A stretch of 64,000 nt of DNA from JBGAQP01 sp044220635 (GCA_044220635.1 JBGAQP010000005.1:1-64000); one strand, 5' to 3'; counted from the stretch's first letter, positions 18,701-29,100 are shown. The notes: generated by a model from the sequence alone, not told the origin. Translations and numbers: made by a program.

Positions 18701-19168
18701 ACGGATGTGGGCGCGGTCACGATGGCCTTCACCGACGCTTCCCACGGCACGCTGGTGTGGCCCGGGGGATCGATTCCGATCGAGCGCTTCAACATCGTGC
18801 CCGGGGGGCTCGCGGCCGCGCCGCAGGCGAACCAGCCCGAAAGCGGGTGGTGGTGGAACGCCGCGGAGGACGGGAGAGGGTTCTTCATCGAGTGGCAGAA
18901 CGGCTCGGTCGATCTCGCGGGCTACATGTACGACGACGCCGGCAATCCCATCTGGTACATCACGGTGCAGCCGACGCCGAACCCGCGCGCGATCGGCGGC
19001 AATTGGTGGCAATACGGAGGCGGGCAGACGCTCACGGGCGCGTACCGGCCCGCGACGAGGATCAACGACAACGTCGCGCCCGTGACGGTGCAGTTCTCCG
19101 GCCCCGAAAATGCGATCATGACGCTTCCCGGCGGCCGCCAACTGCCCCTCACGAGGTACCGGTTCTGA
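15719..19168 (+). CDS. Secreted RCC1-repeat protein A, 14 blades, GWWWN C-terminal repeats
   Basis: This 1149-residue protein begins with a signal peptide (ARMLLVLAAAAFPARA). Fourteen RCC1-type blades follow, recognised by motifs such as VWAWGxNxxGQLGDGT and AVAAGxxxSLAL, probably forming two seven-bladed propellers. A linker domain (about 760-900, VAFRPADVGSTGGVFVFA) comes next. The C-terminus is a double repeat from about residue 920: QTGWWWNPAEGGRG and SGWWWNAAEDGRG, ending in LTRYRF. The ATG at 15719 has GGGAGG five bases upstream. RCC1 propellers usually bind proteins or ligands; no enzymatic motif is visible. It heads a tandem of four paralogues. A possible sigma-70 promoter (TTGAAC at 15645, CAGAAT at 15669) is weak. 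Confidence 0.88.
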   Translation: MSAHGLRFPAGLARMLLVLAAAAFPARAAPGIDAGGDHALAVRSDGLAVAWGSDANGQLGQGAFLQSSVPFAIAGLADVAAVAPGERHVLALTRSGLVYAWGGNLLGQLGDGTRVDRVVPARVPSLANVVAIAAGPATSFAVQADGSLWAWGDNILGDLGIPGSAFSTDVPVRVSGLTGVVAVAVCPAHALALLQDGTVWGWGWNPDGAIGDGTREPRLTPVMAQGIAGVSAIACGTAHSLAVTSDGGVWSWGANDQGQLGDGTTTDRVLPARIPSLQGATKVAAGFSFSLALRGDGTVLAWGSNAFGTLGIGFTIPYVPRRTTPAPVPGLAGAAALAASQFQALALLANGTAVGWGDNAQGQLGDGTTTVRDAPVAVAGPAGIVALATFENLSFAVYADGTLRGFGSNASGRLAVAREESIAVPMPVPGLFGVTAVAAGYRYSLAAKSDGTVWAWGRNDSGNLGDGTETDRSTPVRVAGLTDVAAVAAGSNWSLALKRDGTVWAWGFGMNSFLRPDGTYSDGLTADRIPELSDIVAIESGLGHALALRRDGTVWAWGNNSRGELGRGVANFGGRVPQAVPGLANVVAIAAGLSQSFAVRADGTLWGWGANADCETCPSLLGDGGRADRYSPVRIPGVEGAVAVSTSLFGSHSFALLGDGTVMGWGYNYYGQLGDGTDIDRSTPVAATALRNIAEVDAGSDFSFVRYAGGGVLGWGYNYRGQAGDGTFATRDTPQVVVGPAGAGYLDLTPENPNGIQPERLPAFGLFATSRGPESAPVVNASVAFRPADVGSTGGVFVFAVAPASLVQRAAPVEPMVVGKARRRDRAKADGVACVLAQLNASGQLVGVSASTLQAAVSGVLSAQGQAVTVLNGIPTAQVAGTTFFVGYGANGQGMLDGGTNRSVLSVPGGTECKPQPPQTGWWWNPAEGGRGFSIETSGNRLFMAAYLYDVSGRASWLVSGGPTSLDGSLFTGRLLSVANGQTLAGAYRKPAPITDVGAVTMAFTDASHGTLVWPGGSIPIERFNIVPGGLAAAPQANQPESGWWWNAAEDGRGFFIEWQNGSVDLAGYMYDDAGNPIWYITVQPTPNPRAIGGNWWQYGGGQTLTGAYRPATRINDNVAPVTVQFSGPENAIMTLPGGRQLPLTRYRF

Positions 19169-22100
19169 TCCGCGCAATCGCTTCGCTCCTCGCGCTGCTC
19201 CTCGCGGCCACGGTCGCCGCGGGCGCGACGCCGTCCGTCGCCACGGGCGACGGCCACAGCGTCGCGCTCCATGCGGATGGCACGGTGCGCGCCTGGGGTA
19301 CGGATTCCTCGGGCCAGCTCGGCCAGGGACGCACGCTCTCGAACGCGACGCCGGTGGCGATCGCGGGGCTCGCCGACGTGGCGCAGGTCTCCTCGGGCGA
19401 GTCCCACGTCGCTGCGCTCAAGCGCGACGGCACCGTGTGGACCTGGGGGCGCAACGACCAGGGCCAGCTCGGCGACGGCACGACGACGAGCCGGTCGACG
19501 CCGGGGCCGGTGCCGGGGCTCACGGGAGTCGTGCAGGTTTCCGCCGGCGCCATCCACACCCTCGCCCTCAAGAGCGACGGCACCGTGTGGGGATGGGGCG
19601 AGAACTGGAACGGCGAGCTCGGCCAAGCCGAGGCCTCGCGCGTCCCCGTGATGATCCCGGGCCTCGTGGACGTGGCCTCCGTGTCCGCGGGCAACGGGCA
19701 CGGCCTCGCGCTCAAGCGCGACGGCACGGTGCGCGCCTGGGGCCGCAACGACTTCGGGCAGGTGGGCGACGGCACGACGACGATGCGCCTCGCGCCGATC
19801 GTCGTGGAGGGGCTCGCCGGCGTGACCCGGATCTCCGCGGGCGAGCTGCACAGCGTGGCGCTGAAGGGCGACGGCACGCTGTGGGCATGGGGGCGAAACG
19901 ACTACGGCCAGGTCGGCGATCGCACGACCACGGACCGCAGCCGGCCGGTGGCCGTCTTCGGCCTCACGCAGGTGCGCGGCGTGAGCGCCGGCGCGGGACA
20001 CACGCTCGCCCACCTCGCCGACGGCAGCGCCTGGGCGTGGGGCAGCGGCTATTCCGGGGAGCTCGGCGACGGACGCCAGACGCCCACGCCGCAGCCCGTG
20101 CGCGTGAGCGGGCTGGCGAACGTGACCGCGGTGGACGCGGGCATCTTCATCTCCTTCGCGCTCGCCGCCGACGGCTCGGTGTGGGCCTGGGGAGAGAACG
20201 GTCTCGGGCAGCTCGGCGACGGGACCATCGAAGGCAAGCCCACGCCGGTGCGAGTCACGGGCGTGAGCGCCATCGCCTCGATCTCGGCGGGCGGCTTCCA
20301 CGCCTTCGCGGTGGGCAGCGACGGGCGCGTCTTCGCGTGGGGCGCGAACGACTACGGCGAGCTCGGCGACGGCGTGCGCCCGCTGCGCTCGACGCCCGTC
20401 GCGGTCGCGGGCGCGACCGGCATCGCGAAAATCGCCGCGGGTGGAATCCACGTGCTCGCGCTGAAGGCCGACGGCACGCTCATCGCCTGGGGGCACAACG
20501 GCGCGGGCGAGCTCGGCGACGGCACGCAGACCAACCGCTCGCGGCCGGTCGCGACCGTCGGCATCGACAACGTGCGCGAGATCTCCGCGGGCTACTACTT
20601 CTCGACCGCGCTCCGGAACGACGGCACGGTGTGGGCGTGGGGCACGAACTGGCTGGGGATGCTCGGCACCGGCGACACGCAGAGCGCGCTCACGCCGGTG
20701 CGCGTGGGTACGCTCGCCAACATCACCGCGATCTCCTCGGGTGGCGGGCACTCGCTCGCGCTCGCGGCCGACGGCACGGTGTGGGCCTGGGGCGCGAACG
20801 ACGCGGGGCAGCTCGGCGACGGCACCCTCACGCACCGATTCTCGCCGGTGCGCGTGCCCGGGCTCTCGGGCGTGGTCGCGATCGGCGCGGGCGGCGCGCA
20901 CTCGCTCGCGGTGAAGTCCGACGGAACCGTCTGGGCCTGGGGCGCGAACTACTCCGGCGAGCTTGGCGACGGGACGACGCTCACGCGCTCCTCGCCGGTC
21001 CAGGCGCGCGGCCTCACGGGCGTTGCGGCGGTCGCCGCGGGCGAGGCGTTCTCCCTCGCGCGGAAGGCCGACGGCACCGTGTGGTCCTGGGGTGCGAGCT
21101 GGTCGGGGCAGCTCGCCAACGGATCGTGGGAACAGCAGGAGCTCGCCGCGCCGGTTCCCGGGGTCACGGGGGTCGCGGCGATCGCGGCGGGGCGTTCGAA
21201 CGTGCATCTCCTCAAGGCGGACGGCTCGGTGCTCGCCTCGGGGCTCAACTTCGACGGCCGCCTCGGCGACGGCACCTTCGTGGACCGCTACGCGCCCGTG
21301 GTTGTTCTGCGCGACGACGGCGCGGGAAGCCTCGCGACGAACGACTGGTTCCTCGACCTCGATCCCGCGACGGCGACCACGATCGGTGGCGACAAGATTC
21401 CCGTGTTCCTCGTGGTCGCCTCGACGGCCAACGGCGCCGTGAACGCCGACATCCGCTATCGCCCCGAGGACGTGGGCACTTCGGGAAGCGTCTTCGTCTT
21501 CGCCTCCACGCCCGCGACGAACGTCGCGCGGGCCGCGGACGGGTCCGAGCCGCTCGTGGTGGGCAAGGCGCGGCGCGCGGACGGCGCGAAGGCCGACGTC
21601 GCGTGCGTGCTCGCGCAGATGAACGCCTCGGGGCAGCTCGTGGGGGTGTCGGCCTCGACGCTGCAGGCCGCCATCTCGGGCGTGCTCACGGCGCAGGGCC
21701 AGAGCGTCACGGTTCTCAACAGCGCGGCGGCGAGCCAGCTCGCGGGCTCGACGCTCTATGTCGGCTACGGCTCGAATTCCAGCGCGATGCTCAACGGGGG
21801 CACCAACCGTTCGGTGGTGAGCGTCCCGGGCACCGTGCAGTGCAAGCCCCAGGCCCCGCAGACGGGGTGGTGGTGGAATCCCGCCGAGGGAGGACGCGGG
21901 TTCTCCATCGAGACCTCGGGCAACCGGCTCTTCATGGCGGCGTATCTCTACGACGTCTCCGGGCGCGCGAGCTGGCTCGTCTCCGGGGGCCCCACCTCGC
22001 TCGACGGCTCGCTTTTCTCGGGCCGACTGCTGAGCGTGGCGAACGGCCAGACCCTCGGTGGCGCGTACCGCAAGCCCGCGCCGATCACCGACGAGGGCGC

Positions 22101-22554
22101 GGTGACGATGGCCTTCACGGACGCGACGCGCGGAACGCTGGTGTGGCCCGGGGGATCGATTCCGATCGAGCGCTTCAACATCGTGCCGGGCGGGCTCGCC
22201 GCGCAGCCGCAGCCGAACCAGCCCGAGAACGGCTGGTGGTGGAACGCCGCGGAGGACGGGAGAGGATTCTTCATCGAGTGGCAGAACGGCTGGGCGGACC
22301 TCGCGGGGTACATGTACGACGAGGCGGGCCAGCCGATTTGGTACATCTCGGTCTTCCCGACGCCGGAGGCGCGCAGCTTCAGCGGCAGCTGGTGGGAGTA
22401 CGGCAACGGGCAGACGCTCACCGGAAGCTACCGGCCCGCGACGCGCGTGAACGAGAACGTGGCCCCCGTGACGGTGCAGTTCTCGGGGCCGGAGACCGCG
22501 ATCATGACGCTGCCGGGCGGGCGCACGACGACGCTCACGCGCTACCGGTTCTGA
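19168..22554 (+). CDS. Secreted RCC1-repeat protein B, 14 blades, non-canonical start
   Basis: This is a paralogue of protein A, about 1128 residues. A signal peptide (IRAIASLLALLLAATVAAG) opens it, then 14 RCC1 blades, a linker (IRYRPEDVGTSGSVFVFA) and the GWWWN double repeat from about residue 897. There is no ATG, GTG or TTG in frame between upstream nonsense and the signal peptide. The frame begins at ATC (19168) overlapping the TGA of gene A, or at CTG (19165). If ATC were ATG the junction would be a normal TGATG overlap, so either a rare start codon is used or the start has mutated. GAGG at 19153-19156 could serve as ribosome-binding site for either. Confidence 0.8.
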   Translation: MRAIASLLALLLAATVAAGATPSVATGDGHSVALHADGTVRAWGTDSSGQLGQGRTLSNATPVAIAGLADVAQVSSGESHVAALKRDGTVWTWGRNDQGQLGDGTTTSRSTPGPVPGLTGVVQVSAGAIHTLALKSDGTVWGWGENWNGELGQAEASRVPVMIPGLVDVASVSAGNGHGLALKRDGTVRAWGRNDFGQVGDGTTTMRLAPIVVEGLAGVTRISAGELHSVALKGDGTLWAWGRNDYGQVGDRTTTDRSRPVAVFGLTQVRGVSAGAGHTLAHLADGSAWAWGSGYSGELGDGRQTPTPQPVRVSGLANVTAVDAGIFISFALAADGSVWAWGENGLGQLGDGTIEGKPTPVRVTGVSAIASISAGGFHAFAVGSDGRVFAWGANDYGELGDGVRPLRSTPVAVAGATGIAKIAAGGIHVLALKADGTLIAWGHNGAGELGDGTQTNRSRPVATVGIDNVREISAGYYFSTALRNDGTVWAWGTNWLGMLGTGDTQSALTPVRVGTLANITAISSGGGHSLALAADGTVWAWGANDAGQLGDGTLTHRFSPVRVPGLSGVVAIGAGGAHSLAVKSDGTVWAWGANYSGELGDGTTLTRSSPVQARGLTGVAAVAAGEAFSLARKADGTVWSWGASWSGQLANGSWEQQELAAPVPGVTGVAAIAAGRSNVHLLKADGSVLASGLNFDGRLGDGTFVDRYAPVVVLRDDGAGSLATNDWFLDLDPATATTIGGDKIPVFLVVASTANGAVNADIRYRPEDVGTSGSVFVFASTPATNVARAADGSEPLVVGKARRADGAKADVACVLAQMNASGQLVGVSASTLQAAISGVLTAQGQSVTVLNSAAASQLAGSTLYVGYGSNSSAMLNGGTNRSVVSVPGTVQCKPQAPQTGWWWNPAEGGRGFSIETSGNRLFMAAYLYDVSGRASWLVSGGPTSLDGSLFSGRLLSVANGQTLGGAYRKPAPITDEGAVTMAFTDATRGTLVWPGGSIPIERFNIVPGGLAAQPQPNQPENGWWWNAAEDGRGFFIEWQNGWADLAGYMYDEAGQPIWYISVFPTPEARSFSGSWWEYGNGQTLTGSYRPATRVNENVAPVTVQFSGPETAIMTLPGGRTTTLTRYRF
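22339..22487 (+). repeat. 149-bp block identical to 25962-26110 (gene conversion patch)
   Basis: Within the C-terminal GWWWN repeat of genes B and C, 149 bases are identical, while flanking codons differ in sequence. An overlapping 98-base block of gene B (22429-22526) is identical to gene D (29551-29648). The patches start and end at different places, which points to repeated gene conversion rather than one duplication. Confidence 0.8.
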
Positions 22555-22582
22555 GGCTCCGCGCCCGCGACGGCGAGGGAGC

Positions 22583-22596
22583 TTGACGCACGTCAG
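22583..22596 (+). promoter_or_regulatory. Possible FNR-type half-perfect box upstream of RCC1 gene C
   Basis: TTGACGCACGTCAG differs from a TTGAC-N4-GTCAA palindrome at one base and lies in the 101-base gap before gene C. No convincing -10 is seen at the class II distance, so this is weaker than the sites at 13.4, 14.9 and 50.9 kb. Confidence 0.3.
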
Positions 22597-22655
22597 CCCC
22601 TTTCGCGCCGGAACTCCCAAGCTGGAGGCATGAGGCGTCGGCGGAGAGGCCAGCG

Positions 22656-25600
22656 ATGGGTTCCTTGGTGATCCCGCGAGTCGCTCGCGGCGACGGTGTG
22701 CATGCACCCGCCCTCCGGACGTACTCATCCCTGCTGCGCACCGTCGTCCGGGTTTTCGCGATCGTTTCCTGTTGCGCGGCGATCGGCGCCGCGGCCGCGT
22801 TCGGGCTCTCCGCGGGCGACGACCACGTGGTGGCCGTGCGATCGGACGGCTCGGTCGTTTCGTGGGGGGCGGATTCCTACGGCCAGCTCGGCCGGGGCCA
22901 GCTCCTCAAGTCGCCGGTGCCGCTGCGGATCAACGGCCTCGCGAGCGTGGTGGCCGTGGCGGAAAGCCATGGGCAGGCGCTTGCGCTCACGCGGGAGGGG
23001 CGCCTCTACACCTGGGGCCAGTACTGGGCGGGCGAACCGCGCGATTCGGTAGGCAGCGGACGACCGGTTCCGGAGCCCGTGCCCGGAATCGACGGCGTCA
23101 CGGCGATCGCGACGGGCGACGGTTTCGCCGTCGTGCTTCGCGGCGACGGGACGGTGTGGTCTTGGGGAGGCAACTACCATGGGCAACTCGGCCTCGGGCA
23201 CGAAGGCGGCACGGTCGCCGCGCCGACCCGGATTCCCTCCCTGAGCGGGATCGTCGCGATCGCTGCCGGCCAGGAGCACGTGCTCGCCGTCGGGCAGGAC
23301 GGCTCGGTCTGGGCGTGGGGATACAACGGCGACGGAGGCTCGGGCATCTCCGGCGCGCTTGGCGACGGTTCCTCGGTGCTGCGGCGCTCCGCGCCGGTGC
23401 GCGTCGCCGGCATGGAAAACGCCATCGCGGTGGCCGCCGGGATCCGCTTCTCGCTCGCCCTGAGGCGCGACGGCACGGTGTGGGCGTGGGGCCTCTCCGG
23501 GGTCGGGCAATGCGGGGTCATCGCGACCTCACGCCCGGTCCCTGCCCCGGTTGCCGGATTGAGCGGCATCGTGCGCGTGGCCTCCGGCCGGAGCCACTCC
23601 GTGGCACTTCGCTCCGACGGTTCCGTGCTGACCTGGGGGTCGAACCAATGGGGCCAGCTGGGCGCGGGGTTCGGGTTCCTGTCCCGCGCCACCCCGGCCG
23701 TGGTTGCCGGCGCGTCGGCGGTCGTCGCCGTCGCGGCGGGTGCGGACCATTCGCTCGTCCTCGACGGTTCGGGCCGGCCCTTCGCCTTCGGCCTCAACAA
23801 CGAGGGCCAGCTCGGAATCGGCAACGAGGCCTACAGCGCCATGCCGCTCGCGGTGTCGGGGCTCGCGGGCGTCGCGGCGCTCGCGGCCGGCAACCGGACT
23901 TCCTACGCGGTGCTCGGCGACGGCTCGGTCCGGGCCTGGGGCAGCAACCGGGTCTCGCAGCTGGGCGTCGCGTTCCTCGCGAACAGCTCGGTGCCGACGC
24001 CCGTGATCCTCATCGACGACGTCGTGTCCGTGGCCGCGGGCGGCGCGTACAGCCTGGCGGTGCGTCGCGATGGAACGGTGTGGGGCTGGGGGCGCAACGA
24101 CGGCGGCCAGCTGGCCGACGCGACGCTCTCGGACCGCTCGTCTCCGGTCCGGGTGCGCGGCCTGGTCCGGGCCGTCGCGGTGGCCGCATCGTCGTCCGTC
24201 GGCTACCTGTCGGCGGCGCTGCTCTCCGACGGCACGGTCTGGCACTGGGGATGGACCACGCGATCGCGGAACCCGCCCTTCGCGGGCACGCCGCAACCTG
24301 CCGGATCGCTGGATCCGGTCCGAGTCGCCGGGTTGTCCGACATCGTGTCGATCGCGCTGGGATTCCGCCACGGGCTCGCCCTCGCCCGGAACGGCGCCGT
24401 CTGGTCCTGGGGTGTCAACTACGCGGGGCAACTCGGCACCGGCGGCACATCCACGCAGTTCGAGGGCACGGGCCGCCAGGTCCCCGGCCTGTCCGGCATC
24501 GTCGCCATCGGCGCGGCCGCGAACGAGTCCTACGCGCTGGCAGCCGACGGGCGCGTCTACGCCTGGGGAGAGGGCGTGCTCGGCGAGGGCGGACACTCGG
24601 AGCGGCACAGCCCGGTCGCGTTGACGACGATCGCCGGGGTCTCCGCCCTGCATGCCGGCGGGAGCCTCATGCCGTCGAAGATCGCCGAACTGCGCGACGG
24701 CACGGTGCGCGCCTGGGGTGGAAACAACTTCCGGGGAGCGCTCGGCGACGGGTCCAATGGCGAGCGGTTGACGCCGACTCCGATTCCCGGCATCTCCTCG
24801 CTCGCCGCGGCGGCCCCTTCAAGCGAGTTCACGGTCGTCGCCCTCCAGGGTGGCGCAACCCTCGGCTCGGGCTACAACGTCTCCGGAATGCTGGGCGACG
24901 GGACCTATGCGAATCGCTACCGGCATGCCGCCGTCCTCGGGGTCGGGGGGACGGGAGTTCTCGACCTGAGCCCCGAGGATCCCCCGCTCGCTCCCGAGAA
25001 CCGGTTGCCCGTCTTCGAAGTGAGGGCGGCCGGCGACGTGAACGACGCGATCCCGACGATCACCGGAGACATCCGGTTCCGGCCGGCGGATGCGGGAACC
25101 TCCGGGAGCGTGTACGTGTTCGCCGTCGCGCCCGCGGACGCCGTCGCGGCGACGACAGGTTCCGGCGAGCCCACGACCGTGGGCGAGGCGCGATCCCGCG
25201 ACGGGGGCAAGGCCGATGCCGTGCCTTGCGTGCTCGCGCAACTGAATGCCTCGGGGCAACTCGCGGCATTGTCCGCCTCGAGCCTCCAGGCGTACGTGAC
25301 CGGCGTGCTTTCCGCGCAGGGGCAGAGCGTCACGATCCTGAGCGGCGTGCCCGCCGCCGCGATCGCCGGGGCGACGTTCTACGTGGGCTACGGGGCGAGC
25401 GGGCAGGCGATGCTCGACGCGGGAGTGAACCGAAGCGCGGTCAGCGTGCCGGGAACGCGCGAGTGCAAGCCGCAGGCGCCGCAGACGGGCTGGTGGTGGA
25501 ACCCGGCCGAGGGCGGGCGCGGCTTCTCGATCGAGACGAGCGGCAACCGGCTCTTCATGGCGGCGTATCTCTACGACGTCTCGGGCCGCGCCACCTGGCT

Positions 25601-26177
25601 CGTCTCCGGGGGCCCCACTTCGCTCGACGGCTCGCTCTACACGGGCCGGCTGCTCTCGGTGGCCAACGGCCAGACGCTCGCCGGGGCGTACCGGAAACCC
25701 GCGCCGATCACCGACGAGGGCGCGGTGACGATGGCCTTCACGGACGCGACGCGCGGAACGCTGGTGTGGCCCGGGGGATCGATCCCGATCGAGCGCTTCA
25801 ATATCGTGCCGGGCGGGCTCGCCGCGCAGCCGCAGCCGAACCAGCCCGAGAACGGCTGGTGGTGGAACGCCGCGGAGGACGGGCGGGGTTTCTTCATCGA
25901 GTGGCAGAACGGCTGGGCGGACCTCGCGGGCTACATGTACGACGACGCGGGCAACCCCGTCTGGTACATCTCGGTCTTCCCGACGCCGGAGGCGCGCAGC
26001 TTCAGCGGCAGCTGGTGGGAGTACGGCAACGGGCAGACGCTCACCGGAAGCTACCGGCCCGCGACGCGCGTGAACGAGAACGTGGCCCCCGTGACGGTGC
26101 AGTTCTCGGGCCCCGACACCGCGATCCTGACCCTGCCGGGTGGGCGGCCTCTCGCCCTGACTCGCTATCGCTTCTGA
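22656..26177 (+). CDS. Secreted RCC1-repeat protein C, 14 blades
   Basis: This 1173-residue protein has an unusually long charged leader before the hydrophobic signal (RVFAIVSCCAAIGAAAA, from about residue 33). An internal GTG that begins VHAPALR may be the real start. Fourteen RCC1 blades follow. Several carry insertions (for example YNGDGGSGISGALGDG) or decay of the consensus (AGEPRDS), so this copy diverges more from the consensus than A, B or D. The linker domain (IRFRPADAGTSGSVYVFA) and the GWWWN double repeat from residue ~944 are intact. The C-terminal 149-base block is identical to gene B. Function is unknown. Confidence 0.85.
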   Translation: MGSLVIPRVARGDGVHAPALRTYSSLLRTVVRVFAIVSCCAAIGAAAAFGLSAGDDHVVAVRSDGSVVSWGADSYGQLGRGQLLKSPVPLRINGLASVVAVAESHGQALALTREGRLYTWGQYWAGEPRDSVGSGRPVPEPVPGIDGVTAIATGDGFAVVLRGDGTVWSWGGNYHGQLGLGHEGGTVAAPTRIPSLSGIVAIAAGQEHVLAVGQDGSVWAWGYNGDGGSGISGALGDGSSVLRRSAPVRVAGMENAIAVAAGIRFSLALRRDGTVWAWGLSGVGQCGVIATSRPVPAPVAGLSGIVRVASGRSHSVALRSDGSVLTWGSNQWGQLGAGFGFLSRATPAVVAGASAVVAVAAGADHSLVLDGSGRPFAFGLNNEGQLGIGNEAYSAMPLAVSGLAGVAALAAGNRTSYAVLGDGSVRAWGSNRVSQLGVAFLANSSVPTPVILIDDVVSVAAGGAYSLAVRRDGTVWGWGRNDGGQLADATLSDRSSPVRVRGLVRAVAVAASSSVGYLSAALLSDGTVWHWGWTTRSRNPPFAGTPQPAGSLDPVRVAGLSDIVSIALGFRHGLALARNGAVWSWGVNYAGQLGTGGTSTQFEGTGRQVPGLSGIVAIGAAANESYALAADGRVYAWGEGVLGEGGHSERHSPVALTTIAGVSALHAGGSLMPSKIAELRDGTVRAWGGNNFRGALGDGSNGERLTPTPIPGISSLAAAAPSSEFTVVALQGGATLGSGYNVSGMLGDGTYANRYRHAAVLGVGGTGVLDLSPEDPPLAPENRLPVFEVRAAGDVNDAIPTITGDIRFRPADAGTSGSVYVFAVAPADAVAATTGSGEPTTVGEARSRDGGKADAVPCVLAQLNASGQLAALSASSLQAYVTGVLSAQGQSVTILSGVPAAAIAGATFYVGYGASGQAMLDAGVNRSAVSVPGTRECKPQAPQTGWWWNPAEGGRGFSIETSGNRLFMAAYLYDVSGRATWLVSGGPTSLDGSLYTGRLLSVANGQTLAGAYRKPAPITDEGAVTMAFTDATRGTLVWPGGSIPIERFNIVPGGLAAQPQPNQPENGWWWNAAEDGRGFFIEWQNGWADLAGYMYDDAGNPVWYISVFPTPEARSFSGSWWEYGNGQTLTGSYRPATRVNENVAPVTVQFSGPDTAILTLPGGRPLALTRYRF
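25962..26110 (+). repeat. 149-bp block identical to 22339-22487
   Basis: This is the partner of the conversion patch in gene B. It encodes the last third of the GWWWN double repeat (SVFPTPEARSFSGSWWEYG through APVTVQFSG). Confidence 0.8.
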
Positions 26178-26190
26178 AGAGAGGACATCC

Positions 26191-29100
26191 ATGCCCGCGA
26201 AATCGCCTTCGATCGCATCGCCGCGCATCCTCCGATCCCTTCTCCGCAGGTTCCTCGCCGCGCTTGCCGCGGCGGGCTTGATCGCGGGCGGCGTCGATGC
26301 CGCCACGCCGCAGCTGTGCACGGGCGGCGCGCACAGCCTCGCGCTGCGCAGCGACGGCCGCGTCCTCGCCTGGGGCTGGGACGGCTTCGGCCAGCTCGGC
26401 CAGGGACGCCTGCTCTTCCGCGCGGCCGCCGCGCAAGTCACCAGCCTCTCGGGTATCCGCTCGGTGTCCTCGCGCTTCGGCGGGCACGCGCTCGCGGTGG
26501 CGAGCGACGGGCGGCTCCACGCGTGGGGATCGAACGACAACGGCCAGCTGGGCGACGGCACGCGCATCTACCGGGGTAACTCCGTCGTCACCGCGCTCGT
26601 CTCGGGAGTCAGCGCGGCCTCGGCGGGCGGGGGATTCTCGATGGCGCTCGCCCAGGACGGCACCGTCTGGAGCTGGGGCGCGAACCAGTACGGGATGCTC
26701 GGCGACGGGACCACGACGCCGCGCGCGACGCCCGCGCGCGTCGCGGGGCTCACCGACATCGTCGCCATCTCCGCGGCGAACTACCACGCGCTCGCGCTTC
26801 GCCGCGACGGCACCGTCTGGGCCTGGGGCCGCAATTCCTACGGCCAGCTCGGCACGGGCGGCACGACCGACTCGTTGCGGCCGGTGCAGGTGCCCGGGCT
26901 CACGAACGCGGTCGGGATCTCCGCGGCCAACGGTTGGTCCGTGGCGGTGCGGGGCGACGGCACGGTGTGGGCGTGGGGACGCAACAACCTCGCGCAGCTC
27001 GGGGTGGCCGGCATCCCGGCCCGCGCGACGCCCGCCGCGATTCCGGGCCTCACCCAGGTCGTGTCGGTCTCGGCCCTCGGCGCCCATGGTCTCGCGCTGC
27101 GCCTCGACAGCACCGTCTGGGGATGGGGCAACAACGGCTGGGGACAGCTCGGCCTCGGCCCGGGCACCGCCAGCGCCACGCCGCGGGCCCCGGTCGCGAT
27201 CCCGTCGCTCGCCGGGATCCTCGCGATCTCCGCCGGCGACCAGCATTCCCTCGTCCTGCGGACCGACGGCGCCGTCCTCGGCTTCGGCTACAACGCCTGG
27301 GGCGAGCTCGGGCTCGACAACGCGCGCTACCCGTATCTCGAGTCGCCGGCGGCCATCCCCGGCGCCTCCGGCGCCGCGGGCCTCAACGCGGGATTCGAGG
27401 TGAGCTTCCTCGTCGTGCGCGGCTCCGTCGTCGGCTTCGGCAAGAACAATTACCAGCAGCTCGCGAGCGGCCTCGCCACGCCCCAGAACCAGACGACGCC
27501 GCTTCTCGTCCCGGCGCTCGACGGTGTGGCCTCGATCGCCTGCGGCATGTTCGCGAGCTACGCGGTGAAGGCGGACGGCACGCTCTGGGCCTGGGGCGAC
27601 AACGAGTGGGCGGCGATGGGCGACGGCACCTTCGTGTCGCGCTCCACGCCCGCGCGCGTCGCCGGCGTGCCCGCGATCACGCGGGTCTCCGCCGCCTATT
27701 CCTCCTACGCGAGCAACGACGAGCCGCACCATGTCCTCGCCCTCGACCAGTCGGGGCGCGTGTGGGCCTGGGGCGCGAACACCTCGGGACAGCTCGGCAC
27801 CGGCGGGGGCTCGTCGATGGTCCCGGTTGCCGTCACCTCGCTTCCGGTCATCGCGGAAGTCGCCGCGGGCGCCTACCACTCGCTCGCGCGCGACGCGCAG
27901 GGCCGCGCGTGGGCCTGGGGCAACAACGGCAACGGCGAGCTGGGCGACGGGACCACGACGGGGCGCACCACGCCGGTCCAGGTCCCGGGTCTTGCGACGG
28001 TGACGCACGTGGCCGCGGGCTGGAACTGGTCGCTCGCGACGACGGCCGACGGCCGCGCGTGGTCCTGGGGCGAGGACTACCGCGGCCAGCTCGGCACGGG
28101 CGCGAGCGCGGACCAGCACGCGCCGGTGGCGCTTCCGACGCTCGCCGGCGTGCAGGCGATCGCGGCGGGCTCGGATCACGGGCTCGCGGTGCTCGGCGAC
28201 GGGAGCCTCTGGGCGTGGGGCAACAACGGGAGCGGCGCGGTGGGCGACGGCACCGGGACCGACCGCGTGCGTCCCGTGCGCATCGCGCCGGCGGCGAGCA
28301 CGCTCACGGCCGTCGCGGGCAACGGCTTCTCGCTCGCTTCGATCCCCGGCGGCGGCGCCCTCGCGTGGGGATTCAACTTCAACGGCGAACTGGGCGACGG
28401 CACGCTCGCCACGCGCTTCGCGCCGCAGCTCGTCCTCGGCGCCGGCGGCAGCGGCTACCTCGCCCTTTCGCTCGACGCGCCCCTGCAGGTTCCCGCGGGC
28501 AAGATCGCCGCGTTCCCGCTGGTCGCCTCGGGCAGCGCCACGGATGCCGCGGCGAACGTCTCGGCGAGCGTGACCTTCCGCGCCCAGGACCAGGGGACCG
28601 TGGCGAGCGTCTACGTGTTCGCGCTGGCACCCCCCGCGATCGTGCGTCCCGCGGCGGGCGATGGCGAGCCGCTCGCGGCCGGCAAGGCGGTCCCGCGCGA
28701 GGGCGCGAAGGCGGACGCGCCGGCGTGCGTTCTCGCGCAATTGAACGCCTCGGGCCAGCTGCAGGCGGTTTCCGCCTCGGGCCTGCAGGCCTATGTCTCC
28801 GGCGTGCTTTCGGCACAGGGGCAGGCGGTGACCGTCCTCGACGGCGTGCCGACCTCGCAGGTCGCGGGCGCGACCTTCTACGTGGGCTACGGCGCGAACG
28901 GCCAGGCGATGCTCGACGCGGGCACGAACCGCTCGGTCGCGAGCATCCAGGGCAGCGTCGAGTGCAAGCCGCAGGCGCCGCAGACGGGCTGGTGGTGGAA
29001 CCCCGCGGAGGGCGGGCGCGGCTTCTCCATCGAGACCTCGGGCAACCGCCTCTTCATGGCGGCGTATCTCTACGACGTGTCGGGGCGCGCGAGCTGGCTC

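Noticed and set aside
18217..19164. Upstream extension of the RCC1 gene B frame
   Set aside because: The frame is open but overlaps the conserved end of gene A in another frame and encodes Arg-rich nonsense. The signal peptide begins at about 19168.
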